A stretch of DNA of 64,000 bases. It comes from Whalleya microplaca (taxonomy: Eukaryota > Ascomycota > Sordariomycetes > Xylariales > Xylariaceae). Positions within the stretch are counted from its first letter, which is position 1, and each line of letters starts with the position of its first letter. Below, piece after piece: positions 36,641 through 47,214 of the stretch. Below the pieces are notes generated by a model. That model ran no database searches and was not told the origin of the DNA. It saw only the letters and a program-made list of their open reading frames with translations. Position numbers and translations under genes: made by a program. The DNA lies in contig MU385728.1 in assembly GCA_022497155.1 (NCBI GenBank), positions 434,001 to 498,000 of the forward strand. Reading direction: 5' to 3'.

Positions 36641-37203
36641 GCATCCTTATATACATATTTCCTGTACCTTGCGACCTCAGCTTGCATACCTCAAATAGCA
36701 TTGACCCTACCTTCTCATCGTCGCATTCTGAATCCTCGCTCCGATCTTCAAATCTCTTGTCACTTCATTACTTTCTCTTATCATTCCCTGTCAACTCCAT
36801 ACCTATCTCTCACTTTTTCCGGCGAGTTCAAGGCATTGCTGTTGTCGCTTCCCAAATAAGCTTGGAGAAGAACCTAGTTGGTGAACTTTGAGACTTTCGG
36901 GTTCCGCTTCCGATTCCTATCCACTCCCTCCCCTTTAGGAGCAAGCACCTCGTGGTGTCATTTCCTGGTACTGCAATTCTTTTATCTCTTACCGTAGTAT
37001 GCTTAGGCCCCGGTCTTATAACCCATAACGACCCCCGTCGCCTAGGCAAGCCTCACCCGTTAAACCTCGTCATCAGGGGTTGTTTAGAGTTCCCCAGACC
37101 TTGACAGTGTCAGGAAAATAAAAATATCGACGCGTCCTACATATACTTCTTTCCTTTCCATGGTTGTCACTATTTGGCTTTGACACTTCAGAGTTCAGGA
37201 CTA
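36641..37203 (+). promoter_or_regulatory. CT-rich promoter/5' leader of the DUF8032-like gene, with a uORF
   Basis: The block is rich in TC runs and poly-pyrimidine stretches, typical of fungal promoters or leaders. A short upstream ORF (37160-37183, MVVTIWL then TGA) ends 20 bases before the main ATG at 37204. It could reduce initiation at the main start, and the main start has a weak context (C at -3). Confidence 0.45.
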
Positions 37204-38667
37204 ATGGTTGTCTCCTCTATGCAGCACCATCCCCACCACTCGCAGGGTCCGGCGCCTCCCCAACACCTCCAGCATCCTCGGCCCTCGAGTATTGTTCATC
37301 AACAGCATCACCAGGCGCCGCCGCAGCAGTCTCAGCACGCTTCCGCATACTCGTCTACCCATTCCATACAACCGGCATATCAAGCAACTGGACACGCTCC
37401 CAGCGCTCAGCACGCGCAAGACCTACCATATTACGCCCACCAAAGTCCTTACAGCACCCCCGGCACGACAAGCGGATACACGTCCGCAGGTGAGTTTACT
37501 TCGCGTCGCGTCGAGATTGGTGTCAATTCGTCGGCTCACACATCGCTAGATACCTCCGATATGATGGCCGCAGCGCAAATGCCTCGACCATACCCGCCCA
37601 TGTCGTATCATACGCCGCAGTCAAATTCGCCAGCTTCCGTCGCGTCTCCGTCAGGTCATGATCAACACCGAAGCATCTACGGCCAGCCGACGTCGCAACT
37701 TCAGCCTCAGTCAATGTACTATGGCGCGCAACAGCCACAATACTCTTCTATGCCGCCACAAGCTCCTTCACCATATCAGCAACACACCCAGCAACCACAT
37801 CAGCCTATGGCTTCTCAGCCAAATATGATGATATCTCACGCAGGCGCCCCCCAGCACCAGATGACGCAGCATGCAAATCAACACGCGCAAACTGGGATGA
37901 CGGGAAGCCCTCGTCATACCAAGATGGATCCGCAGATGCCTCCGCAATTACAACGACCTGCATCAGGCCCCTTAGGTACCCCACAGCAGAATCAGAATGG
38001 CGGCCAGCTCTCAACTCCCACTGGATCAACAACGCCCGGTGTAAATAACAACGCGGCGCCGGGACCGATCCCAGCAACGACTCCTCTAGTCGTGAGACAA
38101 GACAACAACGGTGTGCAATGGATCGCTTTCGAATACTCTCGCGATAGGGTAAAGATGGAATATACGATTCGTTGCGATGTAGAATCTGTGAATACCGACG
38201 AATTGAGTAGCGATTTCAAGACGGAGAATTGTGTTTATCCCAGGGCCTGTTGCCCCAAGGATCAATACCGTGGTAACCGATTACAGTACGAAACGGAGTG
38301 CAATACCGTCGGTTGGGCATTAGCTCAACTCAATCCATGTCTCCGAGGAAAGAGAGGCCTTATCCAGAGAGCGGTCGATAGCTGGCGGAACAGCAACCAG
38401 GACCCCAGATTGCGAAGCCGCCGTGTGCGCCGTATGGCTAAAATGAATAATCGCAAGGCTGTCCAGACTCCTCATCCCGCACACATGCCTGGTCCCAATG
38501 GCCCAGCAGGGATGTCTACCCCTGGAACTATGGGTCCCGGTGGTGGAACGCCCATGGGGAAGCCCGGGATGAGCAACATGGGTCCGCAGATACAACATCA
38601 CCACCATACCCACGAGGGGAGCGCCCAGGGTGGAGGAGACGAAGTCGGTATGTTTCACCAGATGTGA
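37204..38667 (+). CDS. Gln/His/Pro-rich protein with conserved DUF8032-like domain
   Basis: Start ATG is 37204; the open frame further upstream has no ATG. A probable 60-bp intron (37490-37549, GTGAGT...GCTCAC...CTAG) keeps frame and joins YTSA to DTSDMM. The spliced product is 467 aa. Residues 1-280 are Q/H/P/S-rich and disordered, as in fungal transcriptional regulators. Residues about 285-395 are compact and well conserved (WIAFEYSRDRVKMEYTIRCD, CVYPRACCPKDQYRGNR, GLIQRAVDSWRNS, RSRRVRRMAK). I recognise them as the ascomycete domain I believe is DUF8032. The tail is Gly/Met/His-rich. The next gene, on the same strand 458 bp away, carries a diverged copy of the domain. A nuclear role is inference from composition. 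Confidence 0.88.
   Translation: MVVSSMQHHPHHSQGPAPPQHLQHPRPSSIVHQQHHQAPPQQSQHASAYSSTHSIQPAYQATGHAPSAQHAQDLPYYAHQSPYSTPGTTSGYTSAGEFTSRRVEIGVNSSAHTSLDTSDMMAAAQMPRPYPPMSYHTPQSNSPASVASPSGHDQHRSIYGQPTSQLQPQSMYYGAQQPQYSSMPPQAPSPYQQHTQQPHQPMASQPNMMISHAGAPQHQMTQHANQHAQTGMTGSPRHTKMDPQMPPQLQRPASGPLGTPQQNQNGGQLSTPTGSTTPGVNNNAAPGPIPATTPLVVRQDNNGVQWIAFEYSRDRVKMEYTIRCDVESVNTDELSSDFKTENCVYPRACCPKDQYRGNRLQYETECNTVGWALAQLNPCLRGKRGLIQRAVDSWRNSNQDPRLRSRRVRRMAKMNNRKAVQTPHPAHMPGPNGPAGMSTPGTMGPGGGTPMGKPGMSNMGPQIQHHHHTHEGSAQGGGDEVGMFHQM
37490..37549 (+). other. Probable 60-bp intron, multiple of three and without stop
   Basis: Donor GTGAGT, branch-like GCTCAC, acceptor CTAG. Retention would add 20 residues to the disordered region. 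Confidence 0.65.
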
Positions 38668-39125
38668 TTGATACGTTATTATTGCTGCTGTTGTTGTCGT
38701 TGTGCAATTACGTGATACCTTATCATTATACCTCGTGCGTGTTTGGTTATTTCGGATCGGATGCCTCTTCTTGTTTATATAACGGCGCAAAGCCGCAGGC
38801 GTGTTTGGGAGCACTTGGGGAACTGGCACTACTCTGTACATTATCTAGCTGCCTTGCACTTGGTAGTCCTTGCTGGTTCGGGACGGTCCAGTCGTCTGTC
38901 TGCTGGCAAAAGTTGCATGGCATTGCTTTGCATATCACTACACAAACACACCGGGCACATATCACATCCTCATGTCATTGCCTCCTTGTATTGCAACCCC
39001 TTCTGTCGCAAAATTGCAGAATACCACTTTGCTTCCAGTTTTGCTGCTCTTGATTTTAACACCAAATATTTGGGACCATAGTCCGGCATGCTGACTCGAC
39101 TGTCTCGATAGCGGATGGAGAGCTC
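38668..39125. other. Spacer between the two DUF8032-like genes
   Basis: This holds the 3' UTR of the first gene and the promoter of the second. I see no further coding sequence. Confidence 0.5.
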
Positions 39126-40029
39126 ATGGAAGACTCTTCTCATCATCACCATCAAGCGTCCACTGCACCGGGATCAGGAAGTTCGGATGATTCGCGGCCA
39201 TCCCATGTCTTTACCGGCTTCCCCCAGTCATACCCTGGCCACACCACCTCCGGATCGTCTGTACCGCCGAGCAATGATGGACTAGGTGGCCCCTACAATG
39301 GCGCTATCACCGCGCGGCGCCAAAGCCGAGATGATGATGAGAATCCCGAGGGCTTATTTCCTGATATTCCAGAGGCCAAGAAACGTAAATTCATACTGGT
39401 TGATGATACTAAGCGTGGTTGTCGTTTGCGAGTACGTGTCACACTTGAGGCGGTAAATACAAAGGAGATACCCGACTCCTTCCGCAAGAGTTCCTCTGTA
39501 TTTCCACGGAGTTATTTCCCACGTGAGATGCAGAGCCCTCCTCCTAGCGCCACGGGCAGCCGATTCTTTCAGGACGATTTAAGCGATGATGACGTGGAAG
39601 TTGACGGTGGCCGAACCGGGCGTTCGAGAGGAAATCATGGCAGGGATCGAGATCGGGTCATGGTGAAGGCGCCTATGTCGGATGGGATCGAAGGCGAAGT
39701 TGCTATTCCGCGAACAAGAAAGGGCGTTCGTGCAAGGGAGGTCCGACTCAATGATCTTGGGTATCGGATGGCATGGCTGCAAAGCCGTGCTTTCGCTGGC
39801 AAAACTATATTCTTGCAGCGAGCTCGTAAGTTGGCCCGCCGCTTGACCTGATGTCCTTGTAAATTACTAATCCGGGACAGTCGACTGCTACCGCAACAAG
39901 ACTCGTTCCGCTATTGAAGGAGTAACGCAAGATGTTAAAGTCGTGGCGCCACACTACGAAACCCGCATTGGCAAAAGAAGGTGGAGTGAGCGAATGCGCC
40001 GCGGCGAAAAACGGGATGACGACCCCTAG
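39126..40029 (+). CDS. Diverged DUF8032-like paralogue of the upstream gene
   Basis: Two exons (39126-39825 and 39881-40029) give 282 aa. The intron 39826-39880 is GTAAGT...TTACTAAT...GACAG. Splicing turns the frame's ARKLARRLT end into QRALDCYRNK, which parallels QRAVDSWRNS of the neighbour. Further parallels are VRVTLEAVNTKEIPDSF against IRCDVESVNTDELSSDF, VFPRSYFP against VYPRACCP, and a GYRMAWLQ/GWALAQLN helix. The N-terminus (1-80) is His/Ser/Pro-rich. The domain spans about residues 87-255 and is split by an insert of about 60 residues rich in D, R and G (DDLSDDDVEVDGG). The C-terminus is basic (RIGKRRWSERMRRGEKR). Likely nuclear; function unknown. The two genes look like an ancient tandem duplication. 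Confidence 0.83.
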
Positions 40030-41861
40030 TTGTGCCATCTCAGTTAGCGTTGAAGTTTGCTGTTGCATCTTGCAAATATACCCGGCTGACTGCGAGTTTG
40101 CACTGCTTTTCTGTTGTCACGACTGTTTGCGCTCCACGAGTTATACTGGACGGCATTTTTCGATTCTCCAGGCACATAAAAATCAGTATTCTCAACCAAA
40201 CGTGCCCTTGCGCGTGTAACATATTCGCACATTTTAGACTTGCCAAACGCCCTTGTCTAAAAGTTAATGACGGTACGACTTTCGGGGCGACTTGCCATCG
40301 CACTAAAAAAAAACTCAAGAGCAAGAAGGGTTTCTATTTCGGGGCGTTTTACAAGCACAAAAGTGACACAAAGCATTTCTGCATCTTCGCCATTGAGGCC
40401 CTTGTCGTTTTCTAATTCGATCTCATCCTCTCATACTTTCCAGTCCGACCTCGAGCATGAGCACGAGAATAACACCTTTGTCATTACTGCGTTGATCTCT
40501 TCCTCGATTCTTTCCGGTGTTCAATTCATCGCCGTCTCCATTCTGGGGTAGGGCAGGGCGACGAGCTGGCTTGGGCCTTTGCATCCTTGACTATTCCCGC
40601 CCCTACATACGGTTCCACGGTGTCATTTTCCGGGAGAGCTGTTGCTTTTGCTTCCATCAAACTCACAGAAGCAAAGTCTATACTGTCAGAAATACTCGGA
40701 TGAGCAAAATACTTGTTGAGATGATACCTGTCGTAAGGGGTTTAGTTGTTTACGTTGCAGGTAGAGCTTCATAGGGAGACCGCGACAGAATTGATGGTAC
40801 ACGATATATCCGAGCTTTGAGGCTCCTATAATGAATTCATGGGGTAGTTTTGAGGGGAAAAGGGGAGTGGAGGAGAAATTGTGTTGATATCAATGACCAC
40901 CTTTAATCGATTGCGTTTACGCCTCCAACAAATTGTACCGGGAGTAGTTGTCCTGTCGATATGTAAACGCCAGATGGATTTTCGACCAGTAAACTAACTC
41001 CCAGGTGATGTTATCTATCCGGCTGCCCGACAGCGGCACGCAACCCTAACAGAGAGGTTGTGCATGTAAGCAACGCACGCCAGTAAGTTGGATCTACTTA
41101 TCTTCCAATGACGAACTAGGTGTAACGAAAGAGGTTCCAGTGAGCCTGTGAGAATATTCACGTTACACAACACCCCCTCTCCTCCCCTCGCCTCCAACGC
41201 AACGCAACCCCAATGCATGATGACGCGCAGTCAATTATTTGTGAGCAGATATGAAATAAATCCTTACCTACCCTGTTCCCTGCAGGGGCGAATCCGCCGC
41301 CGGCAATGGCTGAAGCTACCTAGGCAGGATAAGTAGATCTACATGTAGGTATATATGGGCAAGGTTCATGTACGAAGGCTTTCACGCATACGAACCAACT
41401 TGGTTGTATGCATGGTACAGTTTACGATCGATGCCCTCAGGTTCTTGGAAAATTCATGCAGTCTGCAGCCCAATCTTTGCCCCCCCTTCCCCCCACCGTC
41501 ACCACCATCGCTACGCACGCACGCGCATGGGTGGCAATGCTACTTATATGCTATGCCATGCCATGCCATGCTATGCTACGCTGCGGTACACTGCAGTGCA
41601 GTGCCGTGCTGTATGCTGCGGTCTCCAGGACGGGCCTCATCTGTATATTATATAGGCAGACAGACCCTTGCCCGCGGTCCTTAAGCTCTGCCCACCCGCG
41701 TGTGTCTATCCACCTCGTACGTAAGTAGGCCAGGTATCTTATGCTATGTTACCTGGCTAGTTCTACCAGATCGAACAGATCTGACATATTTTCCTTCCTT
41801 CGTGTCCTGGCTGCCGACCCCGGACCCCGGATCCCGGATCCCGGGATTCACGGTACCTGGT

Positions 41862-41895
41862 TTGGCCTGGCCTGGCCTGCCTTGACCAGGCCAGG
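41862..41895. repeat. CCTGG-rich run with inverted end
   Basis: Three GGCCT units are followed by CCAGGCCAGG, able to fold back on the run. Confidence 0.6.
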
Positions 41896-43038
41896 ATATG
41901 TATGTATAAATGGACGGATGTGTGTAGGTTTGTGTGGTCTGCTGCGCACGTGTGAGCTGCAGTCATACGTCGCGACAAACCGCGCCGTGCCGTGCCATTT
42001 GGTGGGAAGTGGTACACTGCGATAAGCGATGGTGCTGTATGGGTGAGTGGTTGAGTGAGTGTGCGTATCAGCCTATCTAATTGTCATCTTTTGTTTTTAT
42101 AGCGGAGATTTGGATTTTGGATGCTGTGCTTCTCGGGTGTACGTTTGGAAATCATGCGTAAGCTTTTATGGTGTAAGGACGCCTGTGACCAGGCGTGTAT
42201 TCTGATGTCATTTAGGCACCTTACCTAGGACGCTTGGGGTAGTCCCGGAGAGCTACATTTATGGGCACGATGGGCGCGCGAAATGGTGAGCGATGAGCCT
42301 GGAAGTGTGTTATTATGCTCCTACCTACAAGCAAGTAATAGCGAATATACGCCATTAGGTAGATAAGAACAGCTTATAATTTACACACTGTAGCTTCACT
42401 CTATATAATCCTGTTACTCCTAGCTCCGCGTTGAGGATGCTCACGTCTAACATCTAGGTTAGTAGTGGCTGGACATAATGTCCTCTAATGCTAAGGCAAA
42501 GGCTGCTGCTAGAGCGCGGCTTTCTCTAGTAGGAGGAATGTGTGCTCGTAGTACCTCCTTGGGCTTCTTTGCGTGTGTTATTGACTGGCTTTTGATGTAT
42601 TTAAACTGGGACTGTGCTGAATATATATCATCAGGTCTCGGAATTCATGTGAGAGGACACACCTATATGAGGGAACCCACTCGGGCAACCTTCTGGTGCC
42701 GTAATAGGTCGCATTAACTCTCTCGAATAAGTCGATTATAGAACTTACTTGAGGACATCCTGCCCTTTCTCAAGCTCGTCTCGTGTTTTCCCTCGTTATG
42801 GAGACATCGGAGCCTTTCGGGTGTATAAATATTATCAGACCTGGTTACTGTGAGCGAACAAAACAGTGGATTATGCTTTAAAGAGGTGGTAATTTAGATG
42901 CTTCAACAACGTCTATTTATTGTATTAATATGCTGAATTAATAACAGTTGAACAAGCGCTTTCTCACTGCTCCTTATTACAGGATAAGTAGATTGACAAA
43001 TGCACACCGTCAGGCATCTACATGTACTCTTATATATA

Positions 43039-43061
43039 TCAAAGCTCACGGCGAGCTTTGA
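43039..43061. repeat. Short perfect hairpin
   Basis: TCAAAGCTC and GAGCTTTGA are separated by five bases. Confidence 0.6.
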
Positions 43062-44639
43062 GGGCCGTTACTGACGAATTATATCGAAGCAAGGTAAACT
43101 GCCTTAATACTACATAGGAACTGAGGTTCTAATATCGGGGGAGGATATCACTACATTAGTAATGCCTTGAGAGCCAGTATGGAGTAAGATCTAGATTCTG
43201 ATTATTAGTATAGATTCTACGCATTTCGATATAGCGGACAGTCACATGTTGTCATTGAATTAAGGTTATATAGAGACACCCGCTGGCGTACGAATGCTAT
43301 CGGTGCGGGAGGCGCGCCGTTACGTGGCGTGTCATTGTGTAAGTTTAAGTTAGAATTTCGGTAGCATTTTAACACCCCCAGTGACAGGGATGTTTCAAAC
43401 GATGTTTTTAAGGTGTTTACTGGCAGGTCCGGTGACAGGCTGACAGGTTCTCTCTCCATGGGCAATCGATGGGCGTGCGGAAAGACTAAGTTAAGGTTCA
43501 GCCGGCCGAGCGTCTTGATGCCTACCTAGACCACTAGTGATGAGATTGCCAAAGTTCCTGTGTGGTTGATCATCTCAAACGAGATACAATGCTTCTATGA
43601 CCCTTTAACCTCAGTGAATCATATATTCTGATTAATACGTCCCGAACTATCGAAGCCATCCTCGGAGACCACCAGCGATAGCATTAAAATCACACTAGGG
43701 AACGGATGCGAGTGGTACGTCATGTGCCGCGTGTCTTCAAGAGATGCCTCGCTTGTATCAACCAAGACCTAGGCTGTATCCACCACCTAGGGAGAGGACT
43801 TACAGCCAGTACCATCAAGAACAAATAAAAAACGCGGGCGCTTTCAGGGGGCCGGAGTAATTAGAAGCGAAGGGTGGGAAAAGGGGGAAGCCCCTTTTAA
43901 GTGCAAGAGACGTCAAGTAGCAATTGGCAGTTGAAGACTCTCCAAAAGCTTCCAATTTTGGGTTTAAAACTCGTTATCCTGCTGTTTCGATTTGGAAAGG
44001 GCATTGGTCAATGCCAAGCATCTGTGCTGAATGAGCTCACACTCGTGTGAAGGGGGTAGCAATCCTTCCTGCCATCTGTGAGATAAACTTGCAATACGGC
44101 ACTCAATTAGCCTGTGTAGGCACTTTATTGAGCTAGATGTATATACTAGGCTTCTCTTCGTTTCTCATCGAACTGCTTGTGCTAACACCATGATAACCTC
44201 TTTGCTTGTTTCCGTAATTGGGTTGGTGCACTCGATACTGAATCGCCAGAGTTATAACCTCTTGCCTAGATAAAGCACTTCAATAGCAGCTAGAAACATC
44301 ATTCAGCCTTATAAGACACCTGAAAAAATGTGGACACGGCCTGTTTCCCATCATAGTGGTGTTAAGGTAAGGCTGCACGAGGGTTGTGGTACGTACATTT
44401 CGGTAACCAAGCGTAGAAGGAAGGAATGAGTTCAGATGACAAAGGTATATACTTGAATCAATGGCCTCAAGTAAAGTATCATCATACATAAGGTATCGTA
44501 ATAGCCATGAGCTCCCATCTCTGTAGCCAATATACTCATAGCAATGTCCTGGCCATCACAAATAATATCGTCCACACAGGCGAAAGTACGACAAGCGAAT
44601 GTAATCGCGCTGCATTCCGTTCCCCTTGAGAAAGCCTAT

Positions 44640-45795
44640 TTCAGCTATCCATGATGATCGATGTGTAGTATCAGTCTGACCTTGTCACTTACCATATGTG
44701 CTGGATGTTGCCATATATGTTTATGTCCAGGTATTCACCACGGGTCATATCGAAATGGGTCCTCGGATCAAGACCCAGGACATCGTGGAATGTGAGTTCT
44801 CTTAGGAAATGTTTAAGGTTGCCCCGATACTAGTTTATATGATCTTTACTCCATTAATCAAACGAATCCTGTATGTCGTCGCCGCATAGCGTAACTTCGA
44901 CGAATGGGATGCCAATAGAGAGGAACTTGATCTCGCTCATCCAGGCAACTACCCTAGGAGCAGTATGTGCAGTCAAAGCCCGTTCATCTTTGGCAGTACG
45001 CAGCAGAAGATCCATCGGATCGTCTCCAAGTCACCGACACCTGCTTGAGGTGTCGTACAGCCTTCGACAATTCTCAATGGCCCCTGATTTCGCTCTCAAG
45101 TACGAGATAGTGTTGCATCTCTCAGGCTCCGGATTCATGAGACAACACCAATGCGAATCTAGATCCGATATCTCCATGCTCGGCTGGAGACCTCCGAGAC
45201 TTATTGATGCTTCTGTTTCTCTGCATATGGCATCGAACTTCTAGTGAGCTCAGTGTTTGACAAGTTTATCAAGCAGTATGAACACGCTGGTGTGCACCAC
45301 ACGCGAACATCGCATAAGACTAGACGTATCGGGACTAGAGCTGTGATCTCTGTTGCTTGTTTAGCCTGCTTCATATTCGCTCCGACGAAAAGATAAAGCA
45401 TATGGTTTGATGATATGCCGTATTAATTCTGCGCTTGATTCTCGACTTACGGCTTGAGAAAGTTTCTCATCGACGAAGCTTGTGGTATGTGAAATGTGAT
45501 CAAGAGTGGAAAAGTAATGGATGACTTTGTCCTTTACATGGATTGAGAAATAAATTGCTCAATATCGTTGCCTTGTTACGTAAATTCAAACTTTTCTGTT
45601 CAATGGTGTCCTTACTGGCCAAGTTGGTTTGCTTCCAGGGAAGCCAATACACTGATCTTGAGAATTTCGTGGCACCCTGCTGTTTTTCTCCATCCTACCG
45701 GATATCAACTTTCCACGACATGGTGAGACGGATTGGCTGGATAGGGTTGTTGATGATGAGTAGTCCATGGACGCACGCGAGCGGCTAACGTGCAT
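44640..45795 (-). pseudogene. Possible decayed gene of unknown family (weak)
   Basis: One minus-strand frame keeps long protein-like segments between isolated stops. Examples are KFDAICRETEASISLGG and SHWCCLMNPEPE near 45130-45240, DLLLRTAKDERALTA and VVAWMSEIKFLS near 44900-45020, and FHDVLGLDPRTHFDM near 44730-44790. The last ends at a donor-like GTAAGT (44689 reading down). About nine or ten stops occur in 385 codons, against about eighteen expected by chance, so the signal is suggestive and not strong. No domain is recognised. Confidence 0.2.
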
Positions 45796-47214
45796 TGTGG
45801 CTGATCCTCCCGCAGGCCAACTACCAGTATGTTATTATCACTAGAGCCTCTTGGTGTCTTTCCACATCTTGACAGATCTACCGAGAACATTCAACAAGGC
45901 AGATGTACCGTGACAGCATCTGTGATATTACCTGAATAGAAACACCTTGCTCATTGTGTTCTGTGGGCCATTATACCCTGCCGACGCGTGGGATCTCGCG
46001 GGATAAATGAGGCCATATCACCGAGCCTCGAATGGTCATGCAAACCCACACAGAATCATGTGTACATAAATGCGAGCATGGAATAACCACCAGTAGTCTC
46101 AACCCCATGGGGCAGAAAGAGCTTGTGGCTCACGTCAGATGCGGCAGGAATGGGAATCGATCCTCCGGAGATAACAGCGACTTTATATGCTTCAAAGAGT
46201 ATTCAGCTGGTGAGTGTTTGCCCGGTGGCATCTAAAATCAATAATCTTTCTAGAAAGTCCAGACGTAGCATCGTATGGTCTAAAACTCCGAAAGCGTTCA
46301 AGGCTCATTCGTGACGGAATCTGTAAGGCGGTGCTGTCTTCAAGGGGAAACTATCTGCACGTCTTCCTGACAAGGGATGGTAGAGCACCTTGAAATTGTT
46401 AAGCTTCCGGATGGTCCGAGTACCTAACAACTTGGTCATGTGATAGAGGCCACTGTGCGAAGTCTCAACCAGCGGAATGCAAAGCCGAGACTTATCTCGG
46501 TGATTGAACAACTAGATACGCAGTATCTGAGGAGGTGGGTGGTCTCACTACCTCCTTGGGCAAAAGACCGCAACCTCATCTGGCCCTCGATCTCCTTAAT
46601 CCTACCTATGTTTTCACCGAGTTAAATCCGTGTTCAGCCGCAATTTTTTGGCGTGGGCTACGTTCCGGAACCGCGTATGAATCGTCAACACCGCTTTTCG
46701 ACATGCCGGTGTGTGCAATAATCATACATCACTGCCGTTCGTGTGTAACGGCCGGTGGATCAAGTCCATCAAAACGGCAGATTCGATCGGGACTAAACAA
46801 GTCTTTGCACATTAGCGGCCGCCGCTTTGCACATCTAGGTGACTCAACGATGCAGGATTGGCTCTCTGTTGATCAGAAAATAGTCACCTGGAACAATCTG
46901 ACATATTACCAAGAGCCTGCATACAACCTAGCTAAAGTGCTGATATCGGACGATTTCGTACGACCGAGCCGAGATACTTCACGCGTCCCGCGGAAATATT
47001 AGCCAAACTTTAGTCCGAGGCTGAATACGCTCCATTGTATTTCACCTGTCGAAGGTGGAATGGGTGAAGGATGGCATCAATGTAGAAATGCTAAGACGTA
47101 TATAAATGGAGGTGCCGGGGTGCTATATATCTCGATCGGGTTCACCCGAATCGTTTGAGAAATTAAACATTGGCGCCAAGGACCCATCGCCCGCCCCCTG
47201 CCCGACCAATAGAG
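45796..47214. other. Intergenic upstream of the FAD monooxygenase
   Basis: The 155-codon plus-strand frame at 46535-47002 starts at GTG and shows no domain. TATAAAT at 47101-47107 lies about 110 bases before the monooxygenase ATG and could be its TATA element. Confidence 0.4.

Larger units (their letters stand above)
40030..44639. other. Gene-poor stretch with short low-complexity runs
   Basis: An ATGCC/ATGCT pentamer-like run lies at about 41550-41580. A CCGGATCC-rich quasi-palindrome is at 41819-41848, followed by a GGCCTGGCC run ending in its inverse (41862-41895). A perfect 9-bp hairpin occurs at 43039-43061. No coding region could be supported. Confidence 0.45.

Noticed and set aside
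46535..47002. 155-codon plus-strand frame
   Set aside because: It starts at GTG, has no recognised domain, and a few frames of this length are expected by chance in 64 kb.
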